DNA of 64,000 nucleotides from the NCBI GenBank assembly GCA_002436085.1, contig DIXT01000030.1, positions 1 through 64,000 on the forward strand. The letters are read 5' to 3'. Positions 1 through 9,572 of this stretch are shown in pieces. Numbering within the stretch: the first letter of the stretch is position 1; each line of letters opens with the position of its first letter. The notes below the pieces were generated by a model that ran no database searches, had not been told where the DNA came from, and saw nothing but the letters and a program-made list of their open reading frames with translations. This DNA comes from Anaerolineaceae bacterium UBA6073. GTDB taxonomy: Bacteria; Chloroflexota; Anaerolineae; Anaerolineales; Anaerolineaceae. The position numbers were made by a program, and so were the translations under genes.

Positions 1-2
1 GC

Positions 3-1490
3 AAGCAGTCCATGACCGTCCTCAAAGACGTCCGCACGCTTGTCTCCGATGCCATCAAGGCTGCTGTCGCTTTCCTCGAAGGCGGCAAACCTGAAGAAAC
101 CACCACCTACAACAACAAGGTCATTGATGTCCCCGCCAAACCTTCCGCGGTTGTCTCCGTGGATAAGGCCAACGTCAAAGCCGCCATCATTGACTCCGGT
201 TACTACACCGCCGACATGTTCACCGGCCTCGAAGAAGGCGCTGAAGCTCCCGTTGAGGAATTTGGTCCCGTCCTGAAAATCGGCCAGATCGGCCAGATGT
301 CCGGCCTTATGGCTCTCTACGGTCTGCAGCAGCAGCGCGGTTTTGATCTGGGTCTCGAATACATGTCTGGCGGCAAGAAAGACGACCAGGGCCGCTGGAT
401 TATCGCCAATCGCCCGGTTGAAGTTATCGTCAAAGACGATGAAGGCAACCCCGAAAAAGCGGTCGCCCTCGCGCTCGAACTGATCGAAAAAGACGGCGTC
501 GAACTGCTCCAGGGTCCTGTGTCTTCCGCTTCCGCGGCAGCGCTGACCACTGTGGCGCTTGAAAACGAGATCATCCTGATGGTTGATCCCGCTGCTTCTT
601 ACTTCACCACTGGCATGTACTTCAATCCCTACGTCTTCCGCACCGCTCGCACCAGCTTTGATGACACCCTCATCATCGCCAAGTACCTGGTGGAAAACGT
701 TGGACCCACCTTTGCCCACATCGGTGTTGACAATGCTTTCGGCCAGGCTTCTGGCGCAGCCCTCAAGTACTCCGTTGAGAAATTCGGCGGCGAACTGATC
801 GCTGATATCTATGCTCCGTTCGAAACCACCGACTTCACCCCCTACATCCAGCAGGCGATGGACTCCGGCGCGAAGAACCTCTTCCTGACCTGGTCCGGAA
901 CCGGTTATGTAACCCTCTTCCAGGGTCTCTCTGATATGGGCGCATTGGATGTGATGACTGTTGGTACCGGCTTCGGCGACAACGCCTCCTTCACCGCTGT
1001 GTTTGGTGAGGACGTGCTGGGCACTGTTGGTCTGAACGTCTACCACTACACCGCTGCTGACAATGCTGTCAACAACTGGCTGGTGGAACACCACGTTGCC
1101 AAGTACAAGGATGCCCCTGATGGCGCCATCAACGCTTATCCCGACCTGTTCACCGCTGGCGGTATGGCTTCCGCTATCGCCCTCGCGTCCGCCCTCGAAA
1201 AGACCGGCGGCGATACCAGCGGCGCAGCAATGATCCCCGCTCTCGAAGGCCTCACTTTTGAAGGCCCCAAGGGCACCTATCATATCCGCCCCGAAGATCA
1301 CGTCTGCGAACAGCCGATGAACATCCTCAAACTGGTCAACCTCGACCCCGACCTGGATGATGACGGCATCAACGAATACCGCTTCTTTGAGACTGTGTAT
1401 GTTTCGAAGTTCGACGAATTGGGTGTGCCCTGCACGCTCGAAGGCGATTACGCGGCCCGCTGCGGCACTCTGCCGACTTTGGGTCAGTAA
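3..1490 (+). CDS. Hybrid substrate-binding protein: ChvE-type sugar-binding C-terminus fused to LivK-type domain (5' partial)
   Basis: The frame is open to the left edge (codons for KQS precede the first Met at 12), so the gene is cut by the window. Residues about 1-75 match the C-terminal end of ChvE/XylF-type sugar-binding proteins: a KQSMTVLKD-like start, a TTTYNN motif, and a closing IDSGYYTADMF segment. From about residue 85 (GPVLKIGQIGQMSG) the protein is a LivK/Leu-Ile-Val-binding domain running to the stop, without a signal peptide or lipobox of its own. It would be an extracytoplasmic ligand receptor for the Liv permease encoded downstream. The in-frame join of two binding-protein families is unusual. 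It could be a true fusion or deletion product, or an assembly chimera. The LivK part is secure and the fusion needs checking. Confidence 0.8.
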   Translation, partial: KQSMTVLKDVRTLVSDAIKAAVAFLEGGKPEETTTYNNKVIDVPAKPSAVVSVDKANVKAAIIDSGYYTADMFTGLEEGAEAPVEEFGPVLKIGQIGQMSGLMALYGLQQQRGFDLGLEYMSGGKKDDQGRWIIANRPVEVIVKDDEGNPEKAVALALELIEKDGVELLQGPVSSASAAALTTVALENEIILMVDPAASYFTTGMYFNPYVFRTARTSFDDTLIIAKYLVENVGPTFAHIGVDNAFGQASGAALKYSVEKFGGELIADIYAPFETTDFTPYIQQAMDSGAKNLFLTWSGTGYVTLFQGLSDMGALDVMTVGTGFGDNASFTAVFGEDVLGTVGLNVYHYTAADNAVNNWLVEHHVAKYKDAPDGAINAYPDLFTAGGMASAIALASALEKTGGDTSGAAMIPALEGLTFEGPKGTYHIRPEDHVCEQPMNILKLVNLDPDLDDDGINEYRFFETVYVSKFDELGVPCTLEGDYAARCGTLPTLGQ

Positions 1491-1502
1491 TTTACTGTAA
1501 CG

Positions 1503-1536
1503 ATAATAGGGAGGGACATTCGTCCCTCCCTATTAT
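1503..1536 (+). promoter_or_regulatory. Intercistronic hairpin after binding-protein gene
   Basis: A perfect 15-bp inverted repeat with a 4-nt loop (arms 1503-1517 and 1522-1536) lies 13 nt after the stop codon. No T-run follows, so it looks more like an mRNA-stabilising or partial-termination hairpin than a full terminator. It would favour high binding-protein expression relative to the livGFHM genes. Confidence 0.7.
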
Positions 1537-1698
1537 CCTCAAACAGAGTTTTTCCTGAACAGTGAACCTGACATGGCACGCAGTACGCCTTGCGGTTGGT
1601 GCAGCTGAAATATCCGGCATTATTGTTTGTTATTAATTCAAAGAGAACTGCATTCAGGAAACTTATGAAGGGAAAATTGGACACAAGGTGTACAACTT

Positions 1699-2469
1699 AT
1701 GGCTAATGAAGTCTTAATCGAAGCTGTAAACCTTTCCAAAGCCTTTGGCGGGTTAATCGCGGTGGATAATGTCAGCCTGCAGGTGCGGGAGCATACGATC
1801 CATGCGATTATCGGACCTAACGGCGCGGGAAAGACAACTTTGTTTAACTTGTTGAGCGGCGTCATGCCGCCAACCAGCGGACGAGTCATCTTCAAGGGGA
1901 ACGATATCACCCAGGTATCACCCCAACGGCGGGCGCACCTGGGGATTGGCCGCTCTTTCCAGATTACGAACATCTTCCCGAACCTGACCGTTCTGGAGAA
2001 TATCCGCCTGGCAGCTCAAGCGATGGGCAAGGATAACTTCAAGATGCTCCATCTGGCGGATAATTTCCGGCAGTATATAGACCGGGCTGAAGAAGTGATT
2101 GGCGTAGTCGGCTTGGAGGGACGGGAATGGGTGTTAGCGCGCAATCTGCCTCACGGCGAAAAGCGCAAGCTGGAGCTTGGCATCATGATTGCCTGCAGCC
2201 CGGATCTGCTTTTGTTTGATGAGCCTACCGCAGGTATGTCTTCCGAACAGGTCCCGGATCTGATCAACATCATCAAGCGGGTTGTGGAGCATCGCAACCG
2301 CACCGCGATCCTGGTGGAACACCGCATGGATATGGTAATGTCTATCTCCAATGTGATTACGGTGATGAATCAGGGGCGCGTGCTCGCGGAAGGCAGTCCG
2401 CATGAGATTGCCAACAATCCGCAGGTCCAAACCGCGTATCTGGGCGATCTGTATGGAGAGTTAGCATGA
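1699..2469 (+). CDS. livG: Branched-chain amino acid ABC transporter ATPase LivG
   Basis: A 256-residue cytoplasmic ATPase that powers amino-acid import. It shows Walker A GPNGAGKTT (near residue 38), the characteristic LivG insertion after Walker A with an RRAHLGIGRSFQ segment, a degenerate signature region LPHGEKRKLELG, and Walker B LLLFDEPTAGM followed by the switch His in VEHRMD. The length is normal for LivG. It lies 208 bp after the binding-protein gene and overlaps livF by 4 bp, indicating translational coupling in an SBP-livGFHM operon. Confidence 0.93.
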   Translation: MANEVLIEAVNLSKAFGGLIAVDNVSLQVREHTIHAIIGPNGAGKTTLFNLLSGVMPPTSGRVIFKGNDITQVSPQRRAHLGIGRSFQITNIFPNLTVLENIRLAAQAMGKDNFKMLHLADNFRQYIDRAEEVIGVVGLEGREWVLARNLPHGEKRKLELGIMIACSPDLLLFDEPTAGMSSEQVPDLINIIKRVVEHRNRTAILVEHRMDMVMSISNVITVMNQGRVLAEGSPHEIANNPQVQTAYLGDLYGELA

Positions 2470-3233
2470 GCGAACAAATTCCCGGAAATGATCTGCTCGT
2501 TGTGGACCGAATTGAAACTTTCATCGGTCAATTTCACATCCTGGAAAATGTGTCTGTATGCGTCCCGAAAGGATCCATCACGGTCATGCTGGGGCGCAAC
2601 GGCGCAGGCAAAACAACAACCCTGAAATCCATCATCGGGCTGACGCCGCCCCGCGAAGGGAAAATCATCTTTGACGGGATGGAAATTCAGGGCAAACAAG
2701 CCTTCAATATTGCCAACCTGGGCATTGGTTACGTTCCGGAAAACCGCGCCATCTTCCGCGCCCTTTCCGTACAGGAGAACCTGAAACTGGCGGAACGTAA
2801 AAAAGGTGATTTCGAACGCAAGTCAGACTTCATCTTTGAGCTCTTTCCTGATCTAAAACGGCTCTACAAACTGCCTGGCAACCACCTTTCCGGCGGGCAG
2901 CAGCAAATGCTGGCAGTCGCCCGGGCGCTGGTGCCTGAGAATAAACTTCTCCTGATTGATGAACCAAGCGAAGGGCTGGCTCCCATCCTGATCCAACAGA
3001 TGATGGAAGCTATCCGGAAGTTAAGCGAAACCACCACGATTTTGTTGGTGGAGCAAAACTTTATCATGGCAAGTCAGCTGGCGGAACGCTACACCATTAT
3101 TGACGATGGAAAGACCGTTCAGGAAGGTTTGATGAAGGATTTGATAGAGGATACGGACCTTATTCACCATTATCTTGGCGCGAGCATCAAGACCCGGAAG
3201 GAACTGGAGATGGAACATGAATCCGAAAACTAA
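2466..3233 (+). CDS. livF: Branched-chain amino acid ABC transporter ATPase LivF
   Basis: A 255-residue second ATPase of the Liv importer. Visible motifs are Walker A GRNGAGKTT, the signature LSGGQQQMLAVARAL, Walker B LLLIDEPSEGLAP and a VEQNF switch segment, in the order and spacing typical of LivF. The ATG overlaps the livG stop by 4 bp. Its 3' end overlaps livH by 17 bp, so livG, livF and livH form one tightly coupled block. Confidence 0.93.
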   Translation: MSEQIPGNDLLVVDRIETFIGQFHILENVSVCVPKGSITVMLGRNGAGKTTTLKSIIGLTPPREGKIIFDGMEIQGKQAFNIANLGIGYVPENRAIFRALSVQENLKLAERKKGDFERKSDFIFELFPDLKRLYKLPGNHLSGGQQQMLAVARALVPENKLLLIDEPSEGLAPILIQQMMEAIRKLSETTTILLVEQNFIMASQLAERYTIIDDGKTVQEGLMKDLIEDTDLIHHYLGASIKTRKELEMEHESEN

Positions 3234-4710
3234 AAAACTCCTCATCGGGATTCTCATTGCGGGGCTTTTAGTCGCGGCGGTGGCGGGCGTCTACGCGTAT
3301 GCCGGGCAGCGTGCTTTTATCAGCACCCTTTTCTCCGGTCTGACGCTGGGCTCGCTGTTCTTTATGGTTGCCGCCGGCCTCACGCTTATCTTTGGCCTGA
3401 TGGATGTGCTCAACTTCGCGCACGGCTCCATGTTCATGCTTGGGGCCTACATTGGCTGGCAGTTCTACACCAACCCCACCTTCATTTTCGGGATGGCGCC
3501 TTTCCTGCTCGCGTTTGGCGCGGGCGTGATGGTCACGCCCATTATCAAGCCGTACCTGATTGCCTTGAATATCTCTGAAAAACTGCAGAAAGCGCTGCCA
3601 AAAATCGCCTATGTGCTGGCGCTTGCTGCGCTTGTGTTTGCTTTTGTGGGTTTCGACATCCTGAGCGTGGCGAATACTGCCATGGTAGCAGCCACGACCA
3701 CCACCGTCGGTAATCCTCTGGCGGAACTCAGCGCCCAGGAACCTCTCAGCACATTCTGGCTGCGTCCGTTTTTGATGTTTGTGTCCGGCTTATTAATCGC
3801 GGTGGCTTCTTCCCGCCCGGGGGATAAAACCCAATTTGCTCCTCGAGAACCGATTGGCAAGAAACTCCTCATGCCGGCGGCGCTCCTGGTCCTCACAGCG
3901 CTCAGCACGCTGGTGCGCGAGTCCGCGTCGGAGTCGGTTTTGTTAATGAACGGCAATTTGCGCTTTGCGCTCTCGATCCTGCTCTCCGTGGCTTTTGGGT
4001 TCGTGTTTGGCGCGGTTATCGAAATCACGCTGATCCGCCCGCTGTATGTACGCCCGACCTTTATCCTGCTTATGACGCTCGGTCTCAGCTATGTCATCCG
4101 CGAACTGGTGCAGTACTTGTGGGATCCGCTGACCTACCAGATGTCCCGCCCGCCTCTGTTTGCCCAACCGGGCAAGGCAAGCAGCATTGCGGAGTGGCTG
4201 CAAAAGGGGAGCTCAACCATTGATATTTACGGCGCGACTGTTCCGACCTACCGCCTGTTCATCATCGCGCTGGGGATTGCCATGTTTATCCTGGTCATCT
4301 TCGTTATGACCAAAACCCGCCTTGGCATGATCATCCGCGCTGGCGTTCAGGACCCCCAGATGGTTGAGGCGATGGGAATCAACGTCAAAGCGGTCTTCAC
4401 GGTGGTCTTTGCGATGGGCGTAGCGCTGGCGGCGCTGGGCGGCATTGGCGCGGCGCCTTTCCTGCCGGTTCAACCGCTGATGGGCGATACCTACCAGACT
4501 CAAGGCTTGATCACCGTCGTCATCGGCGGCATGGGCAGTTACATCGGCGCGTTTGTCGGCGCGATGATTCTGGGCATGGCGCGCGCTTTTGGAGATTACT
4601 TCGCGCTCAAACTCTCCCTTTCGCCTGCGATTGCCGAAGCTTCCACGGTCATCATCATGGTGATTGTGCTGCTAACAAGACCGCAAGGCTTATTTGGAAA
4701 GAAGGAGTAA
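3217..4710 (+). CDS. livH: Branched-chain amino acid ABC permease LivH, enlarged
   Basis: A 497-residue polytopic membrane permease. The start at 3217 is chosen because GGAG precedes it at a normal distance and the upstream in-frame codon lies deep inside livF. Family landmarks are MDVLNFAHGSMFMLGAY (about 62-78), an IEITLIRPLY segment (about 268-277), and C-terminal VVIGGMGSYIGAFVGA. LivH proteins are usually about 290-300 residues. Here the spacing between the FAHG motif and the IRPLY segment is about 200 residues instead of about 50, because of an insertion rich in hydrophobic helices. The transport role is secure; the meaning of the insertion is not known. Confidence 0.9.
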   Translation: MNPKTKKLLIGILIAGLLVAAVAGVYAYAGQRAFISTLFSGLTLGSLFFMVAAGLTLIFGLMDVLNFAHGSMFMLGAYIGWQFYTNPTFIFGMAPFLLAFGAGVMVTPIIKPYLIALNISEKLQKALPKIAYVLALAALVFAFVGFDILSVANTAMVAATTTTVGNPLAELSAQEPLSTFWLRPFLMFVSGLLIAVASSRPGDKTQFAPREPIGKKLLMPAALLVLTALSTLVRESASESVLLMNGNLRFALSILLSVAFGFVFGAVIEITLIRPLYVRPTFILLMTLGLSYVIRELVQYLWDPLTYQMSRPPLFAQPGKASSIAEWLQKGSSTIDIYGATVPTYRLFIIALGIAMFILVIFVMTKTRLGMIIRAGVQDPQMVEAMGINVKAVFTVVFAMGVALAALGGIGAAPFLPVQPLMGDTYQTQGLITVVIGGMGSYIGAFVGAMILGMARAFGDYFALKLSLSPAIAEASTVIIMVIVLLTRPQGLFGKKE

Positions 4711-4716
4711 CCTGTC

Positions 4717-5871
4717 ATGGCTGAAAAACCTGTTACCCAAAAGGCTGTGAAGAAGCCAATGAAGGTCAAGGAAGTTGGCTTCCTGGTCTTTATTGCTTTG
4801 ATGGCTTTACTCCCCTTCGTCCTCAATCTGATTACCGGAACCGGCCTGAATGAAGGTGTGACCAAATTCTGGCAAGGCCAGCTCATCGCGTTCTTTATCA
4901 TGGCCGTCTTCGCGATGAGTTACGACTTGCTGATTGGCTTCGGCGGGATCCTTTCCTTTGGTCATGCCGCCTCGTTCGGGGGTGGAGCCTACGCGTTTGG
5001 TCTGCTGATGAAGCACTGGGCGCCGAACTTCGTTAAAGAAAACCCCATCATGCTTGGGAATACCGACCTCACCATGCTGGTCGTGCTTCTGGTCGTCCTG
5101 CTGGTGGTGCTGTTGGTCTCGGTCGCCGTCGGGCTGCTCTTCGCGGTCACGTCGATGCGCCTGAAGGGGACGTATTTTGCGATGATCACGCTGGCGCTTT
5201 CCACGGCACTGTTCATCATCATCAAATCCACGGACCTGCACGAATGGACTGGCGCGGACGAAGGACTGCACGGTATCTCCCTGCCAGTCTGGTTGAACCC
5301 GACCCAAAATCGACTGACCGTCTACTTCATCACGCTCGCTTTCCTATGCGTTTCCTATTTGCTTCTGCGGCGATTTGTCAATTCGCCGACCGGGCGGGTC
5401 ATTGTCGCCAACCGCGAAAACGAAGACCGCATGCGCATGATAGGCTACAATCCCGTCACCTACCGCACGATTGCTTTTGTGGTGGCATCTATCTTTGCTG
5501 GTTTGGCTGGCATGTTCTTCTCCATTTGGAACATGAGCGCCACGCCCACCATGATATCCGCGGTCACAACGGTAAACGCCTTGATTATGACCATCATGGG
5601 CGGTATGGGAACGCTCATCGGGCCAATATTCGGCGCGGCTATCAGCCAAATCATCCAGCAATTCTTTTACACCTGGTTCGGCGCGCGCTGGCCGCTCATC
5701 TTTGGTGTGTTGTTCATCCTTATCGTGATGTTCCTGCCGTACGGCATCGTTGGGACCTGGCGCCTGCAGAAGGGCAACCTGCGCGAGGGTTGGAAGCGTT
5801 TGCTGAGATTGTTTACTACAAAATCAGAGGCTGAAGCGCCGGAAAGCGGGCAAAAGCCGCCCAGTATGTGA
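4717..5871 (+). CDS. livM: Branched-chain amino acid ABC permease LivM
   Basis: A 384-residue inner-membrane permease pairing with LivH. It contains the LivM hallmarks YDLLIGFGGILSFGHAA (near residue 68), the MRLKGTYFAMITLA segment, and IMGGMGTLIGPIFGA near the C-terminus, with a typical number of hydrophobic helices. It begins 6 bp after livH and is followed by an intrinsic terminator, so it closes the operon. A charged, glutamate-rich tail follows the last membrane helix. Confidence 0.92.
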   Translation: MAEKPVTQKAVKKPMKVKEVGFLVFIALMALLPFVLNLITGTGLNEGVTKFWQGQLIAFFIMAVFAMSYDLLIGFGGILSFGHAASFGGGAYAFGLLMKHWAPNFVKENPIMLGNTDLTMLVVLLVVLLVVLLVSVAVGLLFAVTSMRLKGTYFAMITLALSTALFIIIKSTDLHEWTGADEGLHGISLPVWLNPTQNRLTVYFITLAFLCVSYLLLRRFVNSPTGRVIVANRENEDRMRMIGYNPVTYRTIAFVVASIFAGLAGMFFSIWNMSATPTMISAVTTVNALIMTIMGGMGTLIGPIFGAAISQIIQQFFYTWFGARWPLIFGVLFILIVMFLPYGIVGTWRLQKGNLREGWKRLLRLFTTKSEAEAPESGQKPPSM

Positions 5872-5890
5872 AAAATTACCAACCTAACCA

Positions 5891-5923
5891 GGCAGCGCTG
5901 AAAAGCGCTGCCTTCTTATTTTA
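5891..5923 (+). terminator. Intrinsic terminator of the liv operon
   Basis: A 9-bp perfect stem (GGCAGCGCT, loop GAAA, AGCGCTGCC) is followed by a T-rich stretch. It lies 19 bp after the livM stop. Confidence 0.85.
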
Positions 5924-6099
5924 ATCCTTTCAAAGCGCGCAAAGCTGCATACGGGTGATTTTGGGCAAAGTGTTTTACAATTGCGGCACATGTTGTGGTT
6001 GGGAGATGAAGTGAGCTTCGCAACTCCACTCCGCTAAGTGAGGATTTGGTAGCTTTGTATCAGTGCAATTAATATTTTATATGTAGAGCGGTATGCAAT

Positions 6100-7953
6100 A
6101 TGACCCAAATTATTCCAGACTATTTGCGCGACCACAGCTTTGGAGACCTGGACACCCCTGCTATCGGGGCGGCTTTTGTGATTAAACACACGCGCGGCGT
6201 GCACCATTTTGCGCGGAAAACCCCGCTTGTCCCCAAGCCAGGCGAAGCGGTCACCCTTTACGCGTCCACCTCCAGCGACCAGCCGGTGAAAGAACTGGTG
6301 CTGCGTTACTCCGCGAGCGATTGGCGCGATTACGCGGAGATAGCCTTTGCGCCGGTCGGGCAAAGCTGGGATACGCTTGCGTGGGCTTGGATAACCGAAT
6401 GGCACGCGCAGCTTCCACCCCAGCCCGCGGGGACGTTCCTGCGCTACCAGGTCTACGCGCGCCTGCCCGAACGCGAGGCAAACCCGGCAAAAGAAGTCGG
6501 CCAGGCAACCCAGTATCGGCTCTTTGCGGATAACCAATCCCGGGACGCTGGCGCAGCAGACCAATTTGCGATTTGGTACGCTGAGGACAGCGTGCCAGAG
6601 TGGAGCAAGTCCGCGCGCATCTACCAGATATTTGTGGACCGTTTTAGTCCGGGGCAGGGGAGGGACTGGCTGCAGCAGGAAGACCTGACACGCTCGTTTG
6701 GAGGCACGCTGCGCGGTGTGATCGAAAAACTGACATACATCCGCGCCTTGGGTTTCAATGCAATTTGGCTCACGCCCATCTTTGCCAGCCCCAGCCATCA
6801 CGGCTACGATACCAGCGACTATATGAAAATTGAACCGCGCCTCGGGACTCTGGCTGATTTTGAGGAGCTGGTGGCCAAAGCGCACGCGCTAGGGCTGCGG
6901 GTCATCCTGGATTTTGTTGCCAATCATGTTTCCGACCAGCATCCGGCGCTGCAGGAAGCGCTTAAGTCGGGGTCCAACCCCTTCGCCGCCTGGTTTAAGT
7001 GGAAAAAGTGGCCGGAGTACCAGAGCTACTTTAATGTGCGCAGCATGCCCGAACTGAACCTGGCATACGGTTCGCCGGCCAGGGAACACCTTTTAGAAGC
7101 AGCGCGGTACTGGCTGCGCCTGGGCGCGGACGGATACCGCCTGGATTACGCCATTGGTCCCGGCCTGGATTATTGGGTAGAGTTTCGCAAGGTTTGCCGC
7201 GCGGTGAACCCTGAAGTCTGGACGTTTGGCGAGGTTACCCGCCCGGCGGATCAACAGCTTAGCTTTGCGGGTGGGTTGGACGGCACGCTGGACTTCCTTG
7301 GCTGCCAGGCTCTGCGGGAGACCTTTGCTTTTCGTGCCAAACCGCTCTCCTGGTTTGCCGGGTATTTGCAAGCCAGCCAGGCATACTTTCCGCGCGATTT
7401 CAGCCGCCCGCTTTTCCTGGATAATCACGACATGAACCGCTTCCTGTTCGCGGCGGGCGGCAGCCTGCAGCGCCTGAAGCTCGCGCTCAATTGGCTCTAC
7501 CTGCTGCCCGGGCAGCCGCTGGTGTACTTTGGCACCGAGAGCGCGCTTTCCCAGGCGCTGTCCATTCACGACCCGGACGCGATTGGCTTTGACCAATCGC
7601 GCCTGCCAATGAACTGGAACGAAATCCCACAGCGCAGCGACCTGGCGGAGCTCATCCGCGCCTTAAGTAGTTTCAGGGAACGCTTCCCGGGCTTGCTGTA
7701 CGCACAATTGCAGCTGCTCGCGCTCGACGACGAGCGAGAAACCGCGCTTTGGCGCGTGAACTGCGCAGACGGATATTTCTTTGCTGCTTTGAACCGCTCG
7801 GAAACGACTCAGGATTTTTCCTTACCGCAAGCCTGCTTCGATGATGGACAGATCCCCATCAATTTGCTGACGGGCGAGCAGATACCCGTCAGGTCGGGGA
7901 CTATTGATATTCCCGCTGAAACCTTGCTGGTCTTCTCCCCGCTAAAAGCTTAA
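6100..7953 (+). CDS. GH13 alpha-glucan hydrolase, neopullulanase/cyclomaltodextrinase-like
   Basis: A 617-residue enzyme of the alpha-amylase superfamily, expected to hydrolyse alpha-1,4 (and perhaps alpha-1,6) bonds in maltodextrins. An N-terminal beta-rich domain (about 20-145) precedes the catalytic barrel starting at ARIYQIFVDRF. The four conserved regions are visible: DFVANH (about 271-276), GYRLDYA with nucleophile Asp349, FGEV with acid/base Glu378, and DNHDMNR with Asp444. No signal peptide is seen, so it probably acts in the cytoplasm on imported oligosaccharides. It appears to be transcribed alone. The exact specificity within GH13 cannot be fixed from sequence by eye. Confidence 0.88.
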   Translation: MTQIIPDYLRDHSFGDLDTPAIGAAFVIKHTRGVHHFARKTPLVPKPGEAVTLYASTSSDQPVKELVLRYSASDWRDYAEIAFAPVGQSWDTLAWAWITEWHAQLPPQPAGTFLRYQVYARLPEREANPAKEVGQATQYRLFADNQSRDAGAADQFAIWYAEDSVPEWSKSARIYQIFVDRFSPGQGRDWLQQEDLTRSFGGTLRGVIEKLTYIRALGFNAIWLTPIFASPSHHGYDTSDYMKIEPRLGTLADFEELVAKAHALGLRVILDFVANHVSDQHPALQEALKSGSNPFAAWFKWKKWPEYQSYFNVRSMPELNLAYGSPAREHLLEAARYWLRLGADGYRLDYAIGPGLDYWVEFRKVCRAVNPEVWTFGEVTRPADQQLSFAGGLDGTLDFLGCQALRETFAFRAKPLSWFAGYLQASQAYFPRDFSRPLFLDNHDMNRFLFAAGGSLQRLKLALNWLYLLPGQPLVYFGTESALSQALSIHDPDAIGFDQSRLPMNWNEIPQRSDLAELIRALSSFRERFPGLLYAQLQLLALDDERETALWRVNCADGYFFAALNRSETTQDFSLPQACFDDGQIPINLLTGEQIPVRSGTIDIPAETLLVFSPLKA

Positions 7954-8102
7954 TACTGAAGAATTTTTCCAAATTCGCGAAGAAAAAACTAAATACTCGC
8001 TTCTGCCAGCAAAATACCCGCGCACTTGCCAATTTACTCCACCCCTGGACGGTTTCCCAGCTATAATTGTGGCTTAGCTACTTTGCAAGGTGTGCTTCGT
8101 AT

Positions 8103-9488
8103 ATGCCAAACCGCATAAAATCATTTCTCACAGGTTTTCTCACCATCCGTCCGGAGGATGAGGTTCCGCACAACGTTGCAAAAAATTACCGCCATAATGT
8201 GACGGTCGGGACCCTCGACCTGATGTTCTTCATTTTTGGAGACAGCTTCGGTTCCATCACCACCATCATACCGGTCTTTGCAGCGACATTAACCAAGTCC
8301 CCGCTATTGATTGGATTGATTCCTGCTATTGCGACCTTTGGCTGGTATATGCCTCAGATGTTCTTATCCAATTATGTTTCGGGGCTAAGGCAAAAGCATC
8401 CATTCGCAGTCAAAATGGCGGTGGTGGAACGTATTCCGTACATCTTTTTTCCGCTCCTGGCGCTGCTCGTTCCAGGTATCCCTAAGTCCACCGCGCTGGT
8501 TTTGCTCTTCATCCTGATTACCTGGCGGGGTCTCGCCAGCGGAATGGTCGCGCTGCCCTGGCAGGAAGTGCAGGCAAGCGTAATCCCCATTACGCATCGG
8601 GCGCGTTTCTACGGGTTTTCGCGCGTACTGGCGCAGCTGATGGGAATTCTCAGTTCTGTGCTTGCGACCATCTTCCTAAGCCAGCTGCCTTACCCGCAAA
8701 ACTATGCCTTGTGCTTCGGGGCTGCTGTGCTAGCGCAGTGGATCTCATTCTATTTCTACTCGCACATGCGCGAACCGATAAATGAGGAGGAAAATAGCAC
8801 TCCTACGGACCCCACCATTCAAGCGATAGCCTTGCCAGCTCCGGTGGAAACGAAACCGACCAGGAAGATCATTGACCTGGAACTTTTTGGCGCTATCCTC
8901 AAACAAGATAAAAACTTTCGTACCTACCTACTTGGACGGTCTGTGATTTTTCTTGGCGCGATGTCAAGCGGCTTCCTGGCTGTTTACGGCATTCAGCGCT
9001 TTAACCTTTCCGACTCCCGTGCGGCGGTTTTTACCGGGCTGCTCTACTTCAGCGGCATTATCGGGTACAGCGTGGGCGGATTGCTGGGGGATAAAGTAGG
9101 ACCAAAGCGGATTGTGGTGGCTTCTGTGCTTAGCTGGGCGGTTGGGATGCTAATTGCAATCCTGGCGCGCAGCGAATGGGTTTATTACCTGGTCTTTCTT
9201 GTGTTCGGGCTGAACACCGCAGGCATGGTCCTGGGGGATTCAATTCTGGTGATGGAACTGGGCGAGGAGAAATTGCGCCCGACCTATCTGGGGATGGCGC
9301 GCAGCCTGATAGGAGTTTTCGTGCTTATTGCGCCGGTCTTTGCCGGTGCGTTGGTGGAAGCGTTTGGGTACAACGTTATGTTTACGGTCTGCCTGGTATT
9401 GACCTTACTTGGCGCGGCGATTATCAGCCGGGTGAAAGACGTTCCACGCCGGAAAAGCGGCCTGGTCCAGGATAATGCCGCTTCTTGA
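8103..9488 (+). CDS. Major facilitator superfamily transporter
   Basis: A 461-residue polytopic membrane protein with about 12 hydrophobic helices in two halves split by a charged cytoplasmic loop (about 230-285, rich in E, P and T). The start at 8103 is preferred over an upstream in-frame ATG at 8067 because a TATAAT-like box (8062-8067) overlaps the latter. The N-terminus begins with a short amphipathic segment and HNVAKNYRHN before helix 1. MFS members of this kind are common in Chloroflexota; the substrate is unknown. It stands alone between the GH13 gene and the NYN gene. Confidence 0.8.
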   Translation: MPNRIKSFLTGFLTIRPEDEVPHNVAKNYRHNVTVGTLDLMFFIFGDSFGSITTIIPVFAATLTKSPLLIGLIPAIATFGWYMPQMFLSNYVSGLRQKHPFAVKMAVVERIPYIFFPLLALLVPGIPKSTALVLLFILITWRGLASGMVALPWQEVQASVIPITHRARFYGFSRVLAQLMGILSSVLATIFLSQLPYPQNYALCFGAAVLAQWISFYFYSHMREPINEEENSTPTDPTIQAIALPAPVETKPTRKIIDLELFGAILKQDKNFRTYLLGRSVIFLGAMSSGFLAVYGIQRFNLSDSRAAVFTGLLYFSGIIGYSVGGLLGDKVGPKRIVVASVLSWAVGMLIAILARSEWVYYLVFLVFGLNTAGMVLGDSILVMELGEEKLRPTYLGMARSLIGVFVLIAPVFAGALVEAFGYNVMFTVCLVLTLLGAAIISRVKDVPRRKSGLVQDNAAS

Positions 9489-9572
9489 TCCAATAAGGGA
9501 TTTACGTAATAAGGGATTTATAATAATTGCCAGCAACACATCAGTCAAAATATCTATGTTACAATTTTCAAA

